From: Rhizomys pruinosus | Taxonomy: Eukaryota; Chordata; Mammalia; Rodentia; Spalacidae | Direction of reading: 5' to 3' | Assembly (NCBI GenBank): GCA_009823505.1 | Contig: VZQC01005710.1 | Coordinates: forward strand, 1,702,490-1,766,489 | Length of the DNA stretch: 64,000 nucleotides | Part shown: positions 58,974 to 64,000 of the stretch, piece after piece | How the letters are laid out: each line of letters opens with the position of its first letter | Numbering within the stretch: the stretch's first letter is position 1 | Made by a program: the position numbers and the translations under genes | The notes under the pieces: generated by a model | The model's input: the letters and a program-made list of their open reading frames with translations, nothing else | Told to the model about the DNA's origin: nothing | The model's database searches: none

Positions 58974-59128
58974 ATCCAGGCGTGGTGGCACACGCCTTTA
59001 ATCCCAGCACTTGGGAGGCAGAGGCAGGCAAATCTCTGTGAGTTCAAGGCCAGCCTGGTCTACATAGTGCATTCCAGGACAGCTAGGGCTACAGGGAGAC
59101 TCTGTCTCAAAAAGACCAAAAAAAAGTC
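58974..59128 (+). mobile_element. B1 SINE, sense, near consensus
   Basis: Contains ccaggcgtggtggcacac, ttaatcccagcacttgg, gttcaaggccagcctgg and gactctgtctcaaaaag. Confidence 0.96.
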
Positions 59129-59460
59129 TGTTTTCTGATATTAATGTCTATTCTGTGTCTTTGTAAGAGCAGAAAGTCTTGCGTATACAGTTTATAACAC
59201 TCAGTTGACTCTAGCCAAGGTGTGTCAGGCAGTGTTTGTTGGCCTTGTGTTCAGAGCCAAGGCTTCAGTGACATCATGCAGTGCAGCATGCACAAATGCT
59301 GCCAGAAGCACCTCGGATTTGTTGCATGTTCAATTTTGAGTTAAGTTTTGTTTTTGCGGGTTCAGAAACCTTTGTACTGTTGCCTGATTTTTCATGGTTC
59401 CCATATTCAGGTACTCAGCCCCAGTGGGTTGTGACTACCATGTAAGAACCTGGCCTGGGG

Positions 59461-59713
59461 GGCTGGAGAGATAGCCTAGCGGTTAAGAGCACCGACGCTC
59501 TTGCAGAGGACCCGGGCTCGATCCCCAGCACCCACATGGCGGCTAAGAACCGTCTGTATCTCCAATTCCAGGAGAACTCCAGTTCCAGGGGAATCCGAAA
59601 CCCTCTTCTGACCTCCGTGGCATTGCACGACACGGGTGCACAGACCTGCATGCAGACAATACATTCATACACATACACATACAAAAATAAATAATAATAA
59701 AAAAAAAAAAAAA
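59461..59713 (+). mobile_element. Young B2 SINE (internal-duplication subtype), sense
   Basis: Full-length with both duplicated ctccaattccagg and ctccagttccagg units and an A-tail of about 20. 17-bp target-site duplication aagaacctggcctgggg at 59444-59460 and 59714-59730. Confidence 0.97.
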
Positions 59714-59727
59714 AAGAACCTGGCCTG

Positions 59728-59935
59728 GGGCTGGAGAGATGGCTCAGCAGTTAAGAGCACTGGCTGCTTTTGCAGAGAACTCTGGTTCAGTTCCCAGCAC
59801 CCACAAGGCAGCTAAAAAACATCCACAGCTCCAGTTCCATGGGTTTCCACACCCTCTTCTGCCCCCCCCCATGGACCTTGCACAACAGGGAGGCAAAACA
59901 CTCATACACATAAAAGTAAATTTCTTTTCAGAAAG
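59728..59935 (+). mobile_element. Older B2/B3 SINE, sense, with a young B2 inserted at its 5' edge
   Basis: Contains ggggctggagagatggct, taagagcactggctgc, cacccacaaggcagc and ccctcttctgcccccc. Its first bases coincide with the target-site repeat of the upstream B2. Confidence 0.9.
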
Positions 59936-60412
59936 CTGGGCCATAGAAGATGTGGATAGTCAAATGCTGTAGTTTCTGCTTTCCCAATGGTGACAAATGA
60001 CTAGATTCAAACCTTCTGAAAGTATATGAAAAATAAAATCCTATTAATAGCTCATTTGGTCAGGATCCTGGAGGGAGCTAAGGATGCCCTCCCGCTGGTC
60101 AGTGTAGAATTACTCAATGGACCCTGCAAAGAGAACCTGGAAAGGAATTGGAGCAGGGGACAGATGCACTCTAGCCATGGTAACCAGAAGTTCAAGGAGC
60201 CTAGGGGAGGACCCCCCTCCCACTTCTCTGGTTCTCTACTAAGTTCCAGAAACCAATGGCCTGAGAGCCATGGCTGTTTGCCTCTCTCATGTGTGTCTGC
60301 CCCATAGGACCTCGCATAGCCCTGAGGTGTAACCCTGCTTGTAACTTGCTCTTCTTGACACGTGCTACACAGACCCAAATCCCTTTGAGGGCAAAGAGGT
60401 GCACTGTCTGTT

Positions 60413-60488
60413 ATCACTTGTATGAAACACTTGTATGAAACACTTGTATGAAACACTTGCACACTTGTAGGAAACACTTGTATGAAGC
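60413..60488. repeat. Short tandem repeat, 13-bp unit x 5-6
   Basis: cacttgtatgaaa is repeated with one shortened unit and one cacttgtaggaaa variant. Confidence 0.95.
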
Positions 60489-60819
60489 CGCAGCAACAAA
60501 GCACCTCTCGCTCGTTCTTCTTAAAGCGGTTTAGTATTCAGGCAGGCAGGTCTTGTCAGAATGGTTTACTCAGGCACATCTTTTCTCCTTCTCCAAGCTT
60601 CTCCCTCTAAGCCTTCTCCTTCCTCAGGCAAGCAAGCTTCTCTCTGACTAGAAAGGAGAGAGAGAGTCCCTCTATCTAGAAAGTCCCTCTATTTATCCAC
60701 CTTCCCAGCCCAGGTTGCGTGGCTGGTCTATTGGTATCACCTGGCCTGATCTTGTATACAGGGTGCACCTGCACAGCTCAAACGGTGAGTGTGACTTTAC
60801 TTTGAGGTAGGAGGGAATC

Positions 60820-60858
60820 AGGTGTTAGTCATAAGACTCAGGTGTTAGTCATAAGATT
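60820..60858. repeat. Direct duplication of about 20 bp
   Basis: caggtgttagtcataaga occurs twice in immediate succession. Confidence 0.95.
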
Positions 60859-61065
60859 TTGCTAAAGTCTCGGGTGCCTTCTTAGGACTGTCACCACACC
60901 TGCTCTCCACAGTCACTCTCAGGAACTCCACAGACTTCTTAGGGTTCCTGGCAGATCAAAAACAGACATTTCCCTCTGGGGTGTGCTCAGTCAGAGATGG
61001 AGGCTGAGAGAATCCACCTCCGCATTTATATCATCTCAACCCCAGAAATAGTGTCCTCCGTGAGC

Positions 61066-61185
61066 TGGGGAGCCTAGAGAGCTGTCCATGTGTCCTTAGA
61101 GAGCTGTCCACGTGTCCTCAGTGAGCCAGGGAGCCTAGAGAGCTGTCCACGTGTCCTCCATGAGCAGGTGAGCCTAGAGAGCTGC
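61066..61185. repeat. Degenerate minisatellite on agagagctgtccacgtgtcc
   Basis: Three to four units of varying length share gagcctagagagctgtcc and a(t/c)gtgtcct. Two carry CACGTG. Confidence 0.88.
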
Positions 61186-61969
61186 TGTCCACTCCAACGC
61201 CTTGTCCCCTGATAACCTTGGTCTTTCTTCAGGAGGAACACTAGTGTACTTCACCTCACATGGAAGAAGACGCCTTATCAAACTTGAATGGAACTGCTTT
61301 TTAATTATGGTTAGAATTTTAAGACGGAACCCATTGCTTTGGATGCTAACCTAGCAATTAATAAAGATAAAATAACAGTATCAAAGACCATAACAAAAGA
61401 ATTACTTACCTTTGTAAGTATTGGGGCTCCAGCCTGGTAACTTTGCTGAGTCATATCTGATGATTAAAGCACAGGTTGGGGTGATTAAGCCCCTCACTAG
61501 ACTTTCTTAACCATTGACATCCTCCAAGGAGCCAAGTGTGTGAAGATCATGTGGCTGCTCTTTAGTGACTTGGAGGAAAGGAGGTGAAGCCAGGTGGCCA
61601 GTGCGCCTCTCAGCATGGTGTCCTGTGTCCCTTAGACAAATGGGTGCATACCCAGATGTCCTCATACCCCAAGACCTGAGCCCCCTGACCCTGGCCCATG
61701 CAGAACATGGCCACTCTAACAAGGACCCTAGAAGTCTTCCAGGCCTGCTTAGTGTCTACCCACTTGTGACTCCTATCTGTGTGTTGAGAGGCCCTTCCCA
61801 ACTTGGATTTGGTCATACTGTCTTCTCCAGTATAGGTGAATGCTTCAGACCCCCACACACACACCCAACACACACACCCCATGTCATAATATTATGAAGT
61901 TTGTCACATTTTTGTTCAGGAAAAGTTGACATCAGATTTGGCTGTCTGGAGGAAATACAGACTCTTTCA

Positions 61970-62158
61970 CATGTTTGTTTAGCCTGCATGTTCAGGTGTA
62001 CACCATGTTCCTGCAGTGCCCACGGAGGCCAGAAAGGGTATTGGATCTGATGCTGGAACTGGAGTTAGAGATAGTTGTAAGCTGCCACATGGGTGCTGGG
62101 AACATGTCCTCTGCAGTAGCAGCCAGTGCTCTTAACCACTGAGCCACCTCGCCAGCTC
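61970..62158 (-). mobile_element. B3-type SINE, antisense
   Basis: Contains tgcagtgcccacggagg, ggatctgatgctggaact, gccacatgggtgctggg and gagccacctcgccagc. Confidence 0.9.
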
Positions 62159-63259
62159 TTACAAGTTGCTCTTTCATGGCAAATTCTCTGGTTTCTCTTT
62201 CTAACACACCTAGAAATGTTTTAATTCTCCTAGATGAAGCATTAGGAATGTGATATTTTACTTCTGGTGGGAGAGAGTACAGCTGCTCTCAGATTCTACC
62301 ATCCTCTCACCCACTTACTTCCACTTACTTTCCATGTGTTCCCATTTAATACATTGGAGCATTGGCTGGATTTTAAATGGAGTTAGATTTAGGGAAGATT
62401 ATTATATATACAGAGAAAACAGTAAGAGTGCCATTTAGATACAAAGGGGGAGATGGAAGCCATACCTTGTCCTGGACCCGACCTCAGGTGACTACGAGAA
62501 GAGTTGTAGAGGCCAGACACCCACACAGTTGGCAAAGGCTCTAAGTGCCAGCTAGTGCTGACTTGTCCTGGGTGGTCCCCCCACATGGCAGCTTCAAGGG
62601 TATGACTCCAGATACATATAGAAGAAGAAAGCTGTAAGAGCTGGATCGTACTGAGAGACAATAGCCCAGCCCTGCAGTGGGGCACAGAGGTGGTCAGGCC
62701 ACAGTTATGAAATATGGGCTCTGGGAGGGTTCTAGTACCATGATATGTGCTATGTAGTCAAGACCAGGTTTATGGGTATGTGCCCAGGAGAGCTTTGGGC
62801 AGATTCCCCAGGTCTCTAATGACTCACCATGCATGGGCATTTACTTTGGACTTTGACACCTTCTGGACACCTCCTTATCTTGTGTCCACTATGAGGTTAT
62901 TGTGGCTGAAATGAATCCACATTCATGGCGGCCCTGATCTGTGATCCTCATTAGTTTTACAACATTCATGCAAGTTTGCATCAAGTGCTAATTTCCCTGT
63001 TTCCCCAGTGAAAAGGCTGAAGAAAAGCAAGGTTAAGTGGCTTTCTTGTCCAGGGTCAGGTTGCTGGTAGGTGACAGAACTGTGTCTTGATTCTCTGCCT
63101 CAAATTCTCCACCAGACAAAAAGCGAGGCTTTGAGGTGTGTGGGACGGCTTTTGAATCTAGGAGTGGAACAGACTGAATAGCTTCCTTGATATTTCTCTG
63201 ATTCCATGGAAAGACACTTGCTTTCATATAGAAACGAACACCTAGAAGTTGTGTGGCAA

Positions 63260-63261
<2 letters not shown>

Positions 63262-63290
<29 letters not shown>

Positions 63291-63434
63291 GTTCTTTTGA
63301 ACAAGGGTCTCCCTGTAGCCCCAGCTGTCCTGGAACTCACTCTGTAGACCAGGCTGGCCTTGAACTCACAGAGATCCGCCTGCCTCTGCCTCCCGAGTGC
63401 TAGGATTAAAGGCGTGCCACACCACGCCCGGCTA
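63262..63434 (-). mobile_element. B1 SINE, antisense, young, with a 29-T tail
   Basis: An uninterrupted T29 run (63262-63290) is followed by near-consensus reverse B1: gggtctccctgtagcccc, gaccaggctggccttgaa, ctcccgagtgctagg and acaccacgcccggct. The long pure tail suggests recent insertion. Confidence 0.97.
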
Positions 63435-64000
63435 TCTTTTTAAGAAAACACAGGCCCATCTCCATGTACTCAATCTTATTATACAAGAGGGTGTGGGGAC
63501 ACCCTGGTGTCAGCCCCTCCCCCAGGTTCACAGTGCTTTGTGCTGAGGGTCTCAAAGGGAATTTATTTCCTCCTTCTCATCTCATTCTTCGGTTGTTCAT
63601 TCTGAGTCTTTGCTGAACTATTGACTGGTTGATCCTGCATGTCCTGGACCAGGTGCGTCACCCGAAAGCCTCACTGTTAAACAATAGAGGATGAAGTGCT
63701 CACCCCAGCTGAGGCCCAAGGTGTTGACAAATTTCATTAACTTGGGAGTTGCAACGGTCAACTTGGAGTTCGTTTTCTTCCAGTCATTCAGAAAAGACCC
63801 TGAAATTTTGAATCATTTCCTTTTTACATTGAGTATTAAGCAACTACCATCTGAAACAGGATGGATTTGGCACCGTAGAGACACTAGGAATTAAAACTGT
63901 GTTCTGTTCTCTCCTCCGGGGAGTTTAGGGGCTTACTCTAAATGGTACTCGTCTCCCTATGAATGTGGTACGGCAGAGGGATATTGAAGAAAGGTATGGG

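Overview
This is mammalian nuclear DNA from a muroid rodent. It carries dozens of B1, B2/B3 and B4 SINEs, dinucleotide microsatellites, several minisatellites and very large introns. The species cannot be fixed by eye. The youngest B2 copies share an internal 17-bp duplication that I do not recognise from the mouse or rat consensus, so I suspect a muroid other than house mouse or rat (low certainty).

The only gene I can support is Agap1 (CENTG2; ArfGAP with GTPase-like domain, ankyrin repeats and PH domain 1), on the + strand. Two coding exons are present. The first, 21889-22047, has 159 nt and encodes 53 aa. The second, 54279-54440, has 162 nt and encodes 54 aa. Both have consensus splice sites and both boundaries of each are phase 1, so the reading frame runs cleanly from one to the other. 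They encode the Ser-rich insert and the polybasic HRRKKS segment in the split PH domain just before the ArfGAP domain. All other sequence is intron: at least 21.9 kb upstream, 32.2 kb between the exons, and at least 9.5 kb downstream. No second gene, start codon, polyadenylation region, tRNA, rRNA or CRISPR array was found.

Layout: 1-21.9 kb is intron with SINE clusters at 3-6.4, 9-12 and 14-19.5 kb, plus SINE-free stretches at 6.4-8.9 and 12-14 kb whose motif-rich single-copy sequence looks like conserved non-coding DNA. 22-54 kb is intron holding a SINE-poor, enhancer-like block at 27.0-27.9 kb, a 2.8-kb minisatellite of about 80 units at 34.5-37.2 kb, smaller minisatellites at 39.0, 41.8 and 49.8 kb, and a SINE-free tract at 44.8-51.0 kb with further enhancer-like blocks. 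54.4-64 kb is intron with B1/B2/B3 insertions and a five-copy 79-bp minisatellite.

The most interesting material is non-coding. (1) Several enhancer-like blocks lie in the gene whose human intron hosts the human-accelerated enhancer HACNS1/HAR2. (2) Each well-preserved unit of the 2.8-kb minisatellite carries a T-box half-site overlapping a CACCTG E-box. (3) A SOX, nuclear-receptor and TCF motif triplet sits within 24 bp at 46.83 kb. (4) A young B2 subfamily with an internal duplication retains target-site duplications. Long open frames across the minisatellites are by-products of repeat periodicity and are not genes.
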